The notes beneath the pieces are model-generated. The model saw nothing but the letters and a program-made list of their open reading frames with translations. It searched no databases and had not been told where the DNA came from. 35,963 nt of DNA, taken from contig CAITPF010000473.1 in the NCBI GenBank assembly GCA_903894155.1, positions 1-35,963 of the forward strand, in the 5' to 3' direction. Shown here piece by piece: positions 7,059-15,499 of the stretch (its first letter is position 1; each line of letters starts with the position of its first letter). Both the position numbers and the translations under genes were made by a program. This DNA comes from an uncultured beta proteobacterium (lineage in GTDB: Bacteria; Pseudomonadota; Gammaproteobacteria; Burkholderiales; Burkholderiaceae_B).

Positions 7059-7856
7059 TCAGTCGGTAACCTGCTTGGCGGCATCGGTCGCGCCCATGCG
7101 TTCCCGCATGAAGCTCGCCAGGTGCACGACGCGCGGAAGTGTTTCGCCAGCCCCGCGACGCTTCTCGGCGGCAAGGTGCATGTTGAGCAAACAACCGCAA
7201 TCGCCGCTCACGAGCACCTCGGCGCCGCTGTCGCGCACGCTGTCGAGCTTGTCGTTGACCATTGCGCCCGAGATCGCCGGATGCCGGGCGGAGAACGTTC
7301 CACCAAAGCCGCAACATTCGGCCGCGCGGGCCTGTTCGACGACCTCGACGCCGGGCAGTGCCCGCAGTAGTGTCTCGCTCGGGATGTGGCAACCCATCTC
7401 TCGCCTCGCAGAGCACGAAGTGTGCAGGGCAACCTTCACGGGGTTCGCCAATGCATCCTGCACGGGTTGCGCAAGGCCCAGCACGTCACGGGCGAAATGC
7501 GTCCATTCGACCACGCGGCTCGCAATGTCCGAGGCCAGCTTCCCAAGCTGTGGATCGTCGCGAAAGAGCCGCGGCCAATGGAGCACCATCATGCCGGCGC
7601 ACGACCCGGAAGGCACGACGATCGGCCAGGGCTTGTCGAACAGCCGAAGCTGCGCCCGTGCCACCTGGCGGGCCTCGTCGTTGAACCCGCTCGTATAGGC
7701 GGGCTGGCCGCAGCAGCTTTGATCGGCGGGGAAGATGACCTCGATTCCGGCCTCACGGATCAGCGTGATCGCATCAAGACCGGCCCCGGGGGCCATCAGG
7801 TCAACGACGCACGTGGAGAAAAAGTACACCTGCGCTGGTTTGTCGATGGAGGACAT
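7059..7856 (-). CDS. lutA: Lactate utilization protein LutA, Cys-rich CCG protein
   Basis: A 265-residue (Fe-S)-binding protein with two CCG domains of the heterodisulfide-reductase/glycolate-oxidase type, first gene of lutACB. The first domain begins YFFSTCVVDLMAPGAGL and contains SCCGQPAY. The second ends with ECCGFGGTFS. These paired CCG motifs probably bind a [4Fe-4S] cluster. I chose the ATG at 7856 over the one at 7865 because GGGA lies nine bases before it but directly against the earlier ATG, and because the protein then begins close to the usual LutA start. The three Lut proteins carry electrons from lactate to the quinone pool. Confidence 0.92.
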   Translation of the reverse strand: MSSIDKPAQVYFFSTCVVDLMAPGAGLDAITLIREAGIEVIFPADQSCCGQPAYTSGFNDEARQVARAQLRLFDKPWPIVVPSGSCAGMMVLHWPRLFRDDPQLGKLASDIASRVVEWTHFARDVLGLAQPVQDALANPVKVALHTSCSARREMGCHIPSETLLRALPGVEVVEQARAAECCGFGGTFSARHPAISGAMVNDKLDSVRDSGAEVLVSGDCGCLLNMHLAAEKRRGAGETLPRVVHLASFMRERMGATDAAKQVTD

Positions 7857-7974
7857 GGCTGGCATTCCCGTGACGGTGACTGTCGTTAGTAGAGATTGTG
7901 CATCTTCGCATGCAAATGCGCCAAACCGAAAAGCGCTTCGATATTAGGCGAGGGATCTTTCATAGGGAAGCGGC
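7857..7974 (-). promoter_or_regulatory. Gap before lutA, possible lut promoter
   Basis: About 118 bp separate the MmgE/PrpD stop from the chosen lutA start, far more than the other gaps in this minus-strand run. A separate lut promoter may therefore lie here. A small hairpin CGCAT-GCAA-ATGCG spans 7907-7920. No clear -35/-10 pair or GntR-type operator could be named. Confidence 0.3.
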
Positions 7975-9399
7975 TCAAGCGTCGATGGAAAGACAGGAAC
8001 GATCGGGCCGGCGGATGTCGGACCAGGTCTTCAGATAGGTGCTGAGCGATTCGCTGCCCTGCGCCTGCAGGCCTTGCAGCCTTGAAAGCAATGCCTCGGC
8101 GGCGGGGTGCTCGGAGACGTCAACACATCCCAGGAATTTGGCGCGAATATCCTGATCAGTCAGCGCAAGCAGGGTGTGACCGCGCGCAAAACGGATCGGG
8201 CCGCTGTCCAGCACCGTGCCATCCTTCAGTTGCACGCAAACCTGATCGTGCAACGCAAAGCTGGGCTCCACCGGGCAACCCGGAGGCACCAGGTTCGCCT
8301 TCACCCGGTGCATCAGCGCCTGGACATCCGCGCGGTTGACCTGCGTGTCCGTGACCTCGGCCAGGCCGACAGCCCCCTCGCATGCCGCCATCGCGCAGGC
8401 GAACTCAAGACTGAATTTTGCCTGCAGGGCAGTGCGGGGTGCATGGTTGTGCAGGATGCGCGCATTGACGTCTGACAGTGTCGCGGTCATGCCTTCAATG
8501 TCTTCGGCCTTGAAGTCATGTTTGCCACGCAGATCGATGACGGCGTCGATGATGCGATGCCCCGCGTAGCACACGGGATATTTCTTGATCGAAAGTCCGT
8601 TCGTGCGCATGCGCAGCCCGGTCGGCATGACCCAGGGGCCGCGATCGGCGCGACCTGCGGGCGAGAACGCTGCCAGATAACCGGTCGGGCTTTCCAGCAC
8701 ATCGTCCGAGGCGGTGGCGCCAGCCTGCGCAAGGCGTACGGCCTCGATCCCGTGGCTTGCGGCCCAGCCGGCGTGCAGCGGTTTGGTCATCGAGCCGAAA
8801 TTGCCCATCAATCCCGATGCCATGCTTGCCGCGATCCCCAGCGCATGCGCGGCCTGCGTTGGCCCGAGCTTTTCAAGATGAGCGACCGAGGCGGCTGCGG
8901 CAAGCGTCCCGATCACGCTGGTGGGATGCCACCCTTTGTTGTGCATGGAATCGGGCTCGCGGCGATCCAGTTCGGCCCAGACTTCGTAGCCGACAAGGTA
9001 GGATCGCAGAAGCTCTGCGTCGGTCGCTCCCACGGCTTCGCAAGCGCTGAGCAGGGCGCAAACCAGCACGACGCTGGGATGCCCGTTGAGCGCCATGTCG
9101 TCGTAATCAAGCGCGTGCGCCGCCACCGCATTGACGAACGCCGCGTCCTGCGCGCATAGGCGCCGTGGCCCAAGCAGCACCGATGCTTCGGGCGCGCTTG
9201 CGCGGCGGGTCGCAACCTGGAGCGCCATCTGCGTAACCGCCTCATTGCGACCGGCCAACAGGCAGGCCAGCGTATCGATGATCCCGTTGCGAATCAGCGG
9301 CGCCAGATCGACTGGCACTTCAGAGAATCCGGGCGCCGCGACGAAGCGGCCCAACCCTTGCGTCAGCGATAGCGGTGTGTCGATGTTGCGGTCAACCAT
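7975..9399 (-). CDS. MmgE/PrpD family protein
   Basis: A 474-residue member of the MmgE/PrpD family, which includes 2-methylcitrate dehydratase, cis-aconitate decarboxylase and many catabolic dehydratases. The N-terminal all-helical domain has the family pattern IIDTLACLLAGR at 40-51, AFVNAVAAHALDYDD near 108-122 and the GHPSVVLVCALLSACEA segment. The C-terminal half has KKYPVCYAGHRIIDAVIDLR, another family hallmark. No prpB, prpC or acnD is nearby, so a methylcitrate-cycle role is unlikely. It sits 21 bp after the acyl-CoA dehydrogenase gene, which points to a dedicated acid or CoA-ester catabolic route of unknown substrate. MmgE/PrpD proteins with Bug receptors are frequent in Alcaligenaceae. 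Confidence 0.88.
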   Translation of the reverse strand: MVDRNIDTPLSLTQGLGRFVAAPGFSEVPVDLAPLIRNGIIDTLACLLAGRNEAVTQMALQVATRRASAPEASVLLGPRRLCAQDAAFVNAVAAHALDYDDMALNGHPSVVLVCALLSACEAVGATDAELLRSYLVGYEVWAELDRREPDSMHNKGWHPTSVIGTLAAAASVAHLEKLGPTQAAHALGIAASMASGLMGNFGSMTKPLHAGWAASHGIEAVRLAQAGATASDDVLESPTGYLAAFSPAGRADRGPWVMPTGLRMRTNGLSIKKYPVCYAGHRIIDAVIDLRGKHDFKAEDIEGMTATLSDVNARILHNHAPRTALQAKFSLEFACAMAACEGAVGLAEVTDTQVNRADVQALMHRVKANLVPPGCPVEPSFALHDQVCVQLKDGTVLDSGPIRFARGHTLLALTDQDIRAKFLGCVDVSEHPAAEALLSRLQGLQAQGSESLSTYLKTWSDIRRPDRSCLSIDA

Positions 9400-9420
9400 G
9401 GAAAATGCGCTCTGGTGGTT

Positions 9421-10626
9421 TCAATAGGAGCGGGGCAGGCCCAGGACATGTTCGGCGACGTAGGCGAGTATCAGGTTGGTGGAAATAGGCGCCACCTGCA
9501 TGACACGCACTTCGCGCCACTTGCGCTCGACGTCGTACTCGCTCGCAAAGCCGAACCCGCCGTGCGTCTGCAGGCAGGCTTCCGCCGCGTGCCAGGCGGC
9601 TTCGGTCGACAGCAGCTTGGCGATATTGGCGTCCTCGCCGCAAGGCTGCCCCGCCGCGAAAAGAGCCGTTGCCTTGCGCACCATCATCTCTGCAGCCGCC
9701 AACTCTGTGTAGGCGCGCGCAATCGGGAACTGAATGCCCTGGTTCTGGCCGATCGGGCGGCCAAACACGATGCGCTCGGTGGCATAGTTCGATGCCTTGC
9801 GGATGAACCAGCGTGTATCCCCGATGGCTTCCGAGGCCGCGATGATGCGTTCGGCGTTCATGCCGTCCAGGATGTAGCGAAAGCCTTTGCCTTCTTCGCC
9901 GATACGGTTGGCGGCGGGAACCAGCATGTTATCCATGAAGATTTCCGTCGTGTTGTGGTTGACCATGGCCTTGATGGGACGAATCTCCAGGCCGTTGCCG
10001 CGCGCGTCGCGCAGATCCACCAGCAGGACCGACAGTCCCTCGGTCTTGCGGGCGACCTGATCGGCGGCGGTCGTGCGCACGAGCAGCATCATGAGGTCGG
10101 AGTAGAGCGCGCGCGATGTCCAGACTTTCTGCCCGTTGACGACGTAATAGTCGCCGCCGGGATCCCGGACCAGGTCTGCACGGGTCTTGATTTGGGTGGT
10201 GTCTGATCCGGTGGTCGGTTCGGTGACGCCAAAGGCCTGCAGGCGCAGCTTTCCCGAGGCGATGTCCGGCAGGAAGCGTTGCTTTTGCTCCGCGCTGCCA
10301 TGGCGCAGGAGCGTTCCCATCGTGTACATCTGTGCGTGGCAGGCACCCGCGCTGCAGCCCGATGCGTGGATCTCTTCGAGAATGACGGACGCGGCGCGCA
10401 GGGGCAAGCCAGCGCCGCCATAGACCTCGGGGATCAGGACGGAAAGATAACCCGCATCGGTCAGCGCTTTGACGAAGGCGTCGGGGTAGGCGCTGCGCGC
10501 GTCAAGATCGCGCCAGTATTCACCAGGAAAATCCTTGCAGATGCGCCGTACGCTTTCGCGGATCTCGGGGTAATCCTCGCCGAGCGGAACGGATATCCCG
10601 GTGACGTCGACTTTTTCTTTGCTCAT
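9421..10626 (-). CDS. Acyl-CoA dehydrogenase family protein
   Basis: A 401-residue FAD-dependent acyl-CoA dehydrogenase. FAD/substrate signatures are FGVTEPTTGSDTTQIKT (132-148), VNGQKVWTS (163-171), FGRPIGQNQGIQFPIA (288-303) and QTHGGFGFASEYDVER (353-368). The catalytic base normally found in the YEG motif near the C-terminus is absent: that position reads VAPIST (378-383). Instead Glu259, in MNAERII on helix G, falls where isovaleryl-CoA and long-chain acyl-CoA dehydrogenases have their base. This suggests a branched or otherwise unusual acyl-CoA substrate. It overlaps the crotonase gene by one base (TAATG). Electrons would pass to ETF, which is not in the window. Confidence 0.92.
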   Translation of the reverse strand: MSKEKVDVTGISVPLGEDYPEIRESVRRICKDFPGEYWRDLDARSAYPDAFVKALTDAGYLSVLIPEVYGGAGLPLRAASVILEEIHASGCSAGACHAQMYTMGTLLRHGSAEQKQRFLPDIASGKLRLQAFGVTEPTTGSDTTQIKTRADLVRDPGGDYYVVNGQKVWTSRALYSDLMMLLVRTTAADQVARKTEGLSVLLVDLRDARGNGLEIRPIKAMVNHNTTEIFMDNMLVPAANRIGEEGKGFRYILDGMNAERIIAASEAIGDTRWFIRKASNYATERIVFGRPIGQNQGIQFPIARAYTELAAAEMMVRKATALFAAGQPCGEDANIAKLLSTEAAWHAAEACLQTHGGFGFASEYDVERKWREVRVMQVAPISTNLILAYVAEHVLGLPRSY

Positions 10627-11468
10627 TAACGGCCCTTGAATGCTGGTTTGCGCTTTTCATTGAAGGCCAGCACGCCTTCGATCCGGTCTTCGCTCTTGAC
10701 CATGCGCTGATAGGCTTCGATTTCGAACTGCATGGCCGTGTTGATATCCATCTGCAGGCCGTGATGGATCGAGTGCTTGGCCTGGCGCACGGCGAGCGGC
10801 GCAAACGATGCGATTCTGCCGGCGATCGCCAGGACCTGATCCATGAGGTCTCCCGGTTCGCACACCTGGTTGACGACACCCCAGGCCAGGGCCTCCTCAG
10901 CCGTGAAAGGTTTCGCGGCCAGGATGAGTTCCTTGGCGCGATTTTCGCCGACCAGTCGCGCCAGGGTCTGGGTACCGCCGCCGCCGGGCATGATGCCAAG
11001 CGACACTTCCGACAAGGCAAAGCGCGCGCTGCGGGATGCGTACGCAAAGTCGCATTGAAGCGCAAGCTCAAGTCCGCCGCCATAGGCCGCGCCATTGATG
11101 GCCGCGATGACGGGAATCGGACAATTGAGCACATGGCGGAAGGTCCGCTCGAAGAACTCGTGCTGCAGCACCCACTCGTGTTCGTCAAGCTGGCGACGCT
11201 CTTTAAGATCGCCGCCGGCGCAAAAGGCCTTGTCTCCGGTGCCCGTGATGATCACGCACCGGAATCGATTGCGATCGATCTCCAGGGGATGAAAGATCGA
11301 AAAAAGTTCGTGGCCGCACAGCGTGTTGAACGCGTTGGATGCATCAGGGCGGTTGAGCGTGATACGCAGAATCTGCGGCATCGGCTCGTCGACCAGCAGT
11401 GTCTCGAAATCCCGGGCGAGAAGTTCTTCGGCCCAGCCTTTCAGGCCATTTCCGATCCATTGCGACAT
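10626..11468 (-). CDS. Enoyl-CoA hydratase/isomerase (crotonase) family protein
   Basis: A 280-residue crotonase-fold protein. The CoA-binding and oxyanion-hole regions are intact: GDKAFCAGGDLKE and AAYGGGLELALQCD. Both glutamates used by true enoyl-CoA hydratases appear to be present, one in GGGLELAL and one in LSEVSLGIMPGGGGTQ, so hydratase activity is plausible. It follows the Bug receptor gene by 19 bp and overlaps the acyl-CoA dehydrogenase by one base, forming a dehydrogenation plus hydration pair on a CoA ester. No acyl-CoA ligase or CoA transferase is encoded next to it. The exact substrate is unknown. Confidence 0.92.
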   Translation of the reverse strand: MSQWIGNGLKGWAEELLARDFETLLVDEPMPQILRITLNRPDASNAFNTLCGHELFSIFHPLEIDRNRFRCVIITGTGDKAFCAGGDLKERRQLDEHEWVLQHEFFERTFRHVLNCPIPVIAAINGAAYGGGLELALQCDFAYASRSARFALSEVSLGIMPGGGGTQTLARLVGENRAKELILAAKPFTAEEALAWGVVNQVCEPGDLMDQVLAIAGRIASFAPLAVRQAKHSIHHGLQMDINTAMQFEIEAYQRMVKSEDRIEGVLAFNEKRKPAFKGR

Positions 11469-11487
11469 TGTCGTGGTTCCTGTGTTT

Positions 11488-12504
11488 TTAATCGGCTGAA
11501 ATATTCAGGTCTCGCGCCACTTTGGTCCATCGCGCCAGATCCTGGGCCAGAAACTCGGCGAACTGCGCGGGCGTGTTGGTGTCGGGGACATCAAGCCCGC
11601 CTGTCTTGAGTGGCTGGATCACGGACGGATCCTTGCCGATTTCAGACAGCACGGTCTGCATGCGGGAGACGATTGCCGCGGGCGTACCAACGGGGGCAAA
11701 CATGCCGATCCAGCCGAAAACGTTGTAGCCCTTGAGCGATGGAATGCCCGTTTCATTCAGGGTGATCACGTCGGGCACGAGCGAGTTGCGCTTGAGCGTC
11801 GTCACGGCGAGCGCCTTGACCGTTCCGGCGTTGATCTGGGTGGCCGACGACGCCGCCCCGTCGATCATGACGGTAATGTGCCCGCCGATGAGATCAGTCA
11901 GCGCCTGGGCGCTGCCCTTGTAGCTGATCTCCGTCAGGTTGGCGCCAGAGGCGGCCTTGAAGGCTTCGGTAGCCATCTGGCTGATGGTGCCGGGTCCCAG
12001 GGAACCGTAGGTGAACTTTTCCGGATTGGCGCGGGATTGCGTGATCAGGTCCTCGACCGAATTGATCGGGGAATCCTTGCGCACCAGAATGAACATGGGG
12101 CCAACGCCCAGAAGCGTGACCGGCATCAGGCCATGGATCGGATCGTAGGGAAGCTTGCGGTTAATCGCCGGAATGATCGTGATGGGCGAAAGCGACGACA
12201 CTGCAAACGTGTATCCATCGGGCGCAGCCTTGGTCATGGCTTCCATGCCGATCACGCCGCCCGCACCCCCGCGGTTTTCGATCACGACTGGCTGACCAAG
12301 GCGCTGGGAAAGCAGGTTCGAGAAGGTCCGGGCGACCAGATCGGCGCTGTTGCCCGGCGGAAAGGAGACGATCAGCCTGATGGGATGGGTGGGCCAATTC
12401 TGCGCGTGCGCGGGCCCGGCGCCAAGCACCGTCAATGTCAGCAGCCCTGCGGCCAGCAAACGACGCCACGGGGCGCTTGATGGCATGAATGTTGACTCGG
12501 TCAT
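11488..12504 (-). CDS. Tripartite tricarboxylate transporter receptor (TctC/Bug family)
   Basis: A 338-residue periplasmic solute receptor of the Bug/TctC family. Residues 1-35 contain a signal peptide ending GPAHAQ. The mature part begins NWPTHPIRLIVSFPPGNSADLVAR, the hallmark opening of this family, followed by VIENRGGAGGVIGMEAMTKAAPDGYT. Bug receptors bind carboxylates such as dicarboxylates, amino acids or aromatic acids. It is the first gene of the minus-strand catabolic run, suggesting it captures the substrate later handled by the crotonase, acyl-CoA dehydrogenase and MmgE/PrpD proteins. No TctA or TctB membrane subunits are present, which is usual for the many orphan Bug proteins. An internal ATG seven codons in is an alternative start. 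Confidence 0.93.
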   Translation of the reverse strand: MTESTFMPSSAPWRRLLAAGLLTLTVLGAGPAHAQNWPTHPIRLIVSFPPGNSADLVARTFSNLLSQRLGQPVVIENRGGAGGVIGMEAMTKAAPDGYTFAVSSLSPITIIPAINRKLPYDPIHGLMPVTLLGVGPMFILVRKDSPINSVEDLITQSRANPEKFTYGSLGPGTISQMATEAFKAASGANLTEISYKGSAQALTDLIGGHITVMIDGAASSATQINAGTVKALAVTTLKRNSLVPDVITLNETGIPSLKGYNVFGWIGMFAPVGTPAAIVSRMQTVLSEIGKDPSVIQPLKTGGLDVPDTNTPAQFAEFLAQDLARWTKVARDLNISAD

Positions 12505-12792
12505 GTTTTTAATCAGGTGGATAGGTTAACTAAGGAAATCAGCATAAGCCCGAAGGCCGACTGGCTGAACGATAGATGGCGGCACCTCCTGGCCGCAAGG
12601 CAAAAGATCAACAAAGTGGCCGATTGGCCGCGCGCGAGCCGGGAATTCATTCGGCATTAAGAACAACGCAGGCTGTCGGTCTATTCCCATCTCCTTTGTA
12701 TGGTCAATGATGGCTAAATGCCTGGGGTGCGATGGCATTCAAGTGCGGTAAGATCGCCCGTTCCGAATCTTGGGAATCCTGCGGCTTTCACC
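12505..12792. promoter_or_regulatory. Divergent intergenic region between the TctC receptor and yeeE genes
   Basis: This 288-bp region should hold promoters for both divergent genes. A near-palindrome around TTAAC (TAGGTTAACTA) lies close to the receptor gene, of the loosely LysR/TTAAC type, but no regulator is encoded next to it. Short reading frames here look non-coding. Confidence 0.35.
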
Positions 12793-13869
12793 ATGGACAC
12801 TGTCGAACGCGTTCTCTGGTGCGCTCTTGCGGTCGGCATGGCCTTCGGGGTCATCGGCCACATGACAGGCTTTTGCCTGAACCGCGCCCTGCGGGATTAT
12901 CACGTCTACCGCAGCGACAGCAAATTGCGGTCGTTCCTGCTTGCGATGGGTGTCGCCGTGCTCGGCACGCAATGCGCTTCAATCCTTGGCCTGGTTGATC
13001 TGCAAAAGTCTATCTACGCCGTGCCGACGATTTCCTGGCTGCTGCTGCCGGTCGGCGCCGTGGTGTTCGGCTACGGGATGATTCTTGCCAATGGCTGTGG
13101 CGCGCGGGCACTGGTCATGCTGGGGCAGGGAAACCTCCGGTCCCTGTGGGTGCTGCTGTGCATGGGCATTTCGGCTTTCGTGACGCTGACGGGCGTAATC
13201 GCGCCGCTGCGCATGACAGTGGCGTCGGCCACCCCGATGGTCAACCACAACCTTGCCAGCCTCTCGCCCTCGGCAAGGATCATGGCGGTGGCGATCGTCG
13301 GCGTGCTGCTGCTTGGTTTTGCCTTTTGGCGTGGCAGGTTGCTCAACAGCAAACGGGATCTTGCCGGCGGTTTGATCATTGGGTTGCTGATTGTTGCCGG
13401 CTGGCTGGCGACGGGCTGGATCGGGGACGACGAGTTTGATCCTGTCCCCGTGGCGTCGCTGAGCTTTGTCTCGCCGGTTGGCGAAACAATTCAGTACGCC
13501 ATGATCTCGACCGGGCTGACCTTGCGCTTCGGTATCGTCGCCGTCGTGGGCGTCTATTTCGGTTCACTCCTCATATCGGTGCTGCGCCGACAATTCCATT
13601 TGCACGGTTTCACGGCGGCGCCCGATATGCTGCGCTATATGACGGGCGGCGTCATGATGGGCGTGGGCGGTGCGCTTGCTTCGGGATGCTCGATCGGGCA
13701 GGGGCTCACGGGCCTGTCGACCCTTTCACTGGGTTCATTCATCGCGACGGTCGGAATCTTCTCCGGCGGCTGGCTTGCGCTTGTGCTGACAACGCCGTCT
13801 ATGGTCGCCGACTCCAGTGGCAATGCCGGCGATCCGACGAAAGACGCCACGCCCGCGGGGTGCGGTTAG
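12793..13869 (+). CDS. Full-length YeeE/YedE family transporter
   Basis: A 358-residue multi-spanning membrane protein with both YeeE/YedE repeats in one chain, unlike the split pair at 2072-3204. Conserved cysteine loops are GFCLNRALRD (Cys28), ANGCGARALV (Cys102) and ASGCSIGQGLTGLS (Cys299). They match the cysteine-relay arrangement described for the thiosulfate importer TsuA. I start at the ATG at 12793 because it begins directly with the first membrane segment. An earlier in-frame start at 12718 would add 25 non-conserved residues. The neighbouring genes are not obviously sulfur-related, so this may be a second transporter with a different substrate or import direction. No SirA/TusA-like partner gene follows. 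Confidence 0.9.
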   Translation: MDTVERVLWCALAVGMAFGVIGHMTGFCLNRALRDYHVYRSDSKLRSFLLAMGVAVLGTQCASILGLVDLQKSIYAVPTISWLLLPVGAVVFGYGMILANGCGARALVMLGQGNLRSLWVLLCMGISAFVTLTGVIAPLRMTVASATPMVNHNLASLSPSARIMAVAIVGVLLLGFAFWRGRLLNSKRDLAGGLIIGLLIVAGWLATGWIGDDEFDPVPVASLSFVSPVGETIQYAMISTGLTLRFGIVAVVGVYFGSLLISVLRRQFHLHGFTAAPDMLRYMTGGVMMGVGGALASGCSIGQGLTGLSTLSLGSFIATVGIFSGGWLALVLTTPSMVADSSGNAGDPTKDATPAGCG

Positions 13870-13972
13870 GATCCGGGCATCACGCTTGCCGATGGTCCAT
13901 GTCGCCGCCACGTCGTCGATTTTGCGCGCTGGGGCATGTTGATCCGGGATTGCAGCAACAAGGGGGAAGAGG

Positions 13973-14656
13973 GTGGAAGGCAACCGGTATCGCGTGCTTG
14001 CGCTGGCCGCGCCCGTGGCGATGGGATATATCCCGCTGGGCGCGGTATTCGGGTTCCTGTTCGTGCAGGCCGGTGGCCAGGCCTGGATGGCGGTCATGGC
14101 GAGCGTGGTCGTTTATGCAGGCGCTTCGCAGTTCATGATGATTCCCATGCTCGCGGCCGGCATGTCGGTCGGCACGATCGCACTGGCGACGCTGATCGTG
14201 AATCTGCGGCACGCTTTCTATGGCCTTTCGCTGCTTGACCGGTTCCCCAAGGGGACGTGGGTGCGCTGGATCCTGGTGTTTGGCCTGACGGACGAGACCT
14301 TTTCTGTCCTGACGACGATGCCCCAGGGCGTCGGTCATCGGCAGATGATGCTCGTGACCTTGCTCAACCAGGCGTGGTGGGTGCTGGGCACCATTCTGGG
14401 GGCGGTCATCGGCGCGCAGGCGCAGGTATCGCTTGCGGGCCTCGATTTCGTGCTGGCAGCCCTTTTTGCCGTGCTCGCCGTGGAGCAGTGGCGCACGCGC
14501 TATAGCGCGGCACCGCTCTGGATCGCGATCATCGCGTACGGCGTGGCCTATGCCGCCTCGGCGCGACATGCGCTCCTGATCTCGATCGCGCTGAGCCTGA
14601 CCGCCGGCGTCATCCTGACGGCGCGTTCCACGAAATCCTCCGAAGCGACGCCATGA
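13973..14656 (+). CDS. azlC: Branched-chain amino acid export protein AzlC
   Basis: A 227-residue integral membrane protein, the large subunit of the AzlCD exporter for branched-chain amino acids and related compounds. Family features include MGYIPLGAVFGFL near the start, YAGASQFMMIPML at about 49-61 and NLRHAFYGLSLLDR at about 77-90. The start is a GTG at 13973 with a purine-rich ribosome-binding site (AGGGGGAAGAG) just upstream. It overlaps azlD by 4 bp, the usual arrangement. No Lrp-type regulator lies next to it, although azlCD is often controlled by one. Confidence 0.92.
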   Translation: MEGNRYRVLALAAPVAMGYIPLGAVFGFLFVQAGGQAWMAVMASVVVYAGASQFMMIPMLAAGMSVGTIALATLIVNLRHAFYGLSLLDRFPKGTWVRWILVFGLTDETFSVLTTMPQGVGHRQMMLVTLLNQAWWVLGTILGAVIGAQAQVSLAGLDFVLAALFAVLAVEQWRTRYSAAPLWIAIIAYGVAYAASARHALLISIALSLTAGVILTARSTKSSEATP

Positions 14657-14976
14657 CCGATAGCGTCTATGTGATTGCCGTCATTGTCGCCATGGGGCTT
14701 GTCACGTTTGCGATTCGCGCGCTGCCATTCTTTGGCGCTCACTGGCTGCAACAGCATCCGATCGTGACACGGCTAGGGCGGTTCTCGCCACTGGCGATCA
14801 TGACACTGTTGCTGGTGCACTCGATGGTGGGCAGTGCGCAGGAGCATGCCGCAGGCCCGTGGCCCGAAGTGCTGGCCATCGTGGTGGTCATCCTGTTGCA
14901 ATGGTGGCACCGCAATCCTTTGCTAAGCATTCTGACGGGCACTGCGCTTTACGTCCTGATGCGGAATTTCCTGTAA
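14653..14976 (+). CDS. azlD: Branched-chain amino acid export protein AzlD
   Basis: A 107-residue membrane protein with four hydrophobic segments, the small subunit of the AzlCD exporter. VTFAIRALPFF near the N-terminus is typical of the family. It overlaps azlC by 4 bp (ATGA at 14653-14656), so the two subunits are translationally coupled. Length and hydropathy match the family, and no defect is visible. Confidence 0.9.
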   Translation: MTDSVYVIAVIVAMGLVTFAIRALPFFGAHWLQQHPIVTRLGRFSPLAIMTLLLVHSMVGSAQEHAAGPWPEVLAIVVVILLQWWHRNPLLSILTGTALYVLMRNFL

Positions 14977-15054
14977 GTGAAAGACGCATTTCGTTACAAC
15001 ACGTCAAGCGCGTTGAGATTTCGCAACGGAAGGAACAAAATACTCCGCGAGAGC

Positions 15055-15090
15055 CGGGCGATGGCCCGAAAGTGGCCTATCGTTATAGGC
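15055..15090 (+). other. Two adjacent tetraloop hairpins upstream of the small unknown gene
   Basis: CGGGC-GATG-GCCCG (15055-15068) and GCCTAT-CGTT-ATAGGC (15075-15090) are two perfect short hairpins separated by six bases. They lie after azlD and 35 bp before the ATG of the next gene. No T-tract follows the second, so they may be an RNA leader structure or a weak terminator. Function is not shown. Confidence 0.4.
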
Positions 15091-15124
15091 TGGGTTACGA
15101 GTGTCAGACAAGTCCGGTGAACAG

Positions 15125-15406
15125 ATGACTAACAAAGAGCGCCTTTCGAACATTTACGAGCAGTGGGTCGAATATTGTGACGGCATGACGAAGTACGCAA
15201 CGGTCGATGACTGGACGCGTTTCGTCAATGGCGTCTACGTGGCCTGGCGGCGCAAGATGTCGAATGTCGATCTGCGCTGCATCCACACCGATGGCATGGT
15301 TGCCATCCGCGACTATATCGAGCAGACCTACAGCTTTGCGCGGTTCATGACCCTGGCGCCTGAATTCAAAGAGCTCCAGCGGCTGGATCCGAATAAATTC
15401 GAGTAA
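15125..15406 (+). CDS. Small conserved-looking protein of unknown function
   Basis: A 93-residue soluble protein, charged and rich in aromatic residues (YEQWVEYCDGMTKY, DDWTRFVNGVYVAWRRK), probably mostly helical, with no signal peptide or membrane segment. I do not recognise the family. Codon use looks like that of real genes here, and GGTGA lies shortly before the ATG at 15125. A GTG at 15101 would add eight residues and cannot be excluded. It stands alone between azlD and the convergent DadA-like gene and is followed by a GC-rich hairpin, so it may be a single-gene unit. The sequence gives no functional clue. Confidence 0.65.
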   Translation: MTNKERLSNIYEQWVEYCDGMTKYATVDDWTRFVNGVYVAWRRKMSNVDLRCIHTDGMVAIRDYIEQTYSFARFMTLAPEFKELQRLDPNKFE

Positions 15407-15418
15407 TTGAACCAATTC

Positions 15419-15441
15419 GCCCGCGCGCTGCGCACGCGGGC
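15419..15441. terminator. GC-rich hairpin after the small unknown gene
   Basis: A perfect 7-bp stem GCCCGCG (15419-15425) and CGCGGGC (15435-15441) with a 9-base loop, starting 12 bp after the stop codon. It sits between converging genes. There is no T-tract, so it is only a candidate terminator. Confidence 0.45.
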
Positions 15442-15499
15442 TGAGGTGACGGCGTTGACATCGTCTTCGCCCTGGGGACGGCGTTTGCCGCGCCCCTGA

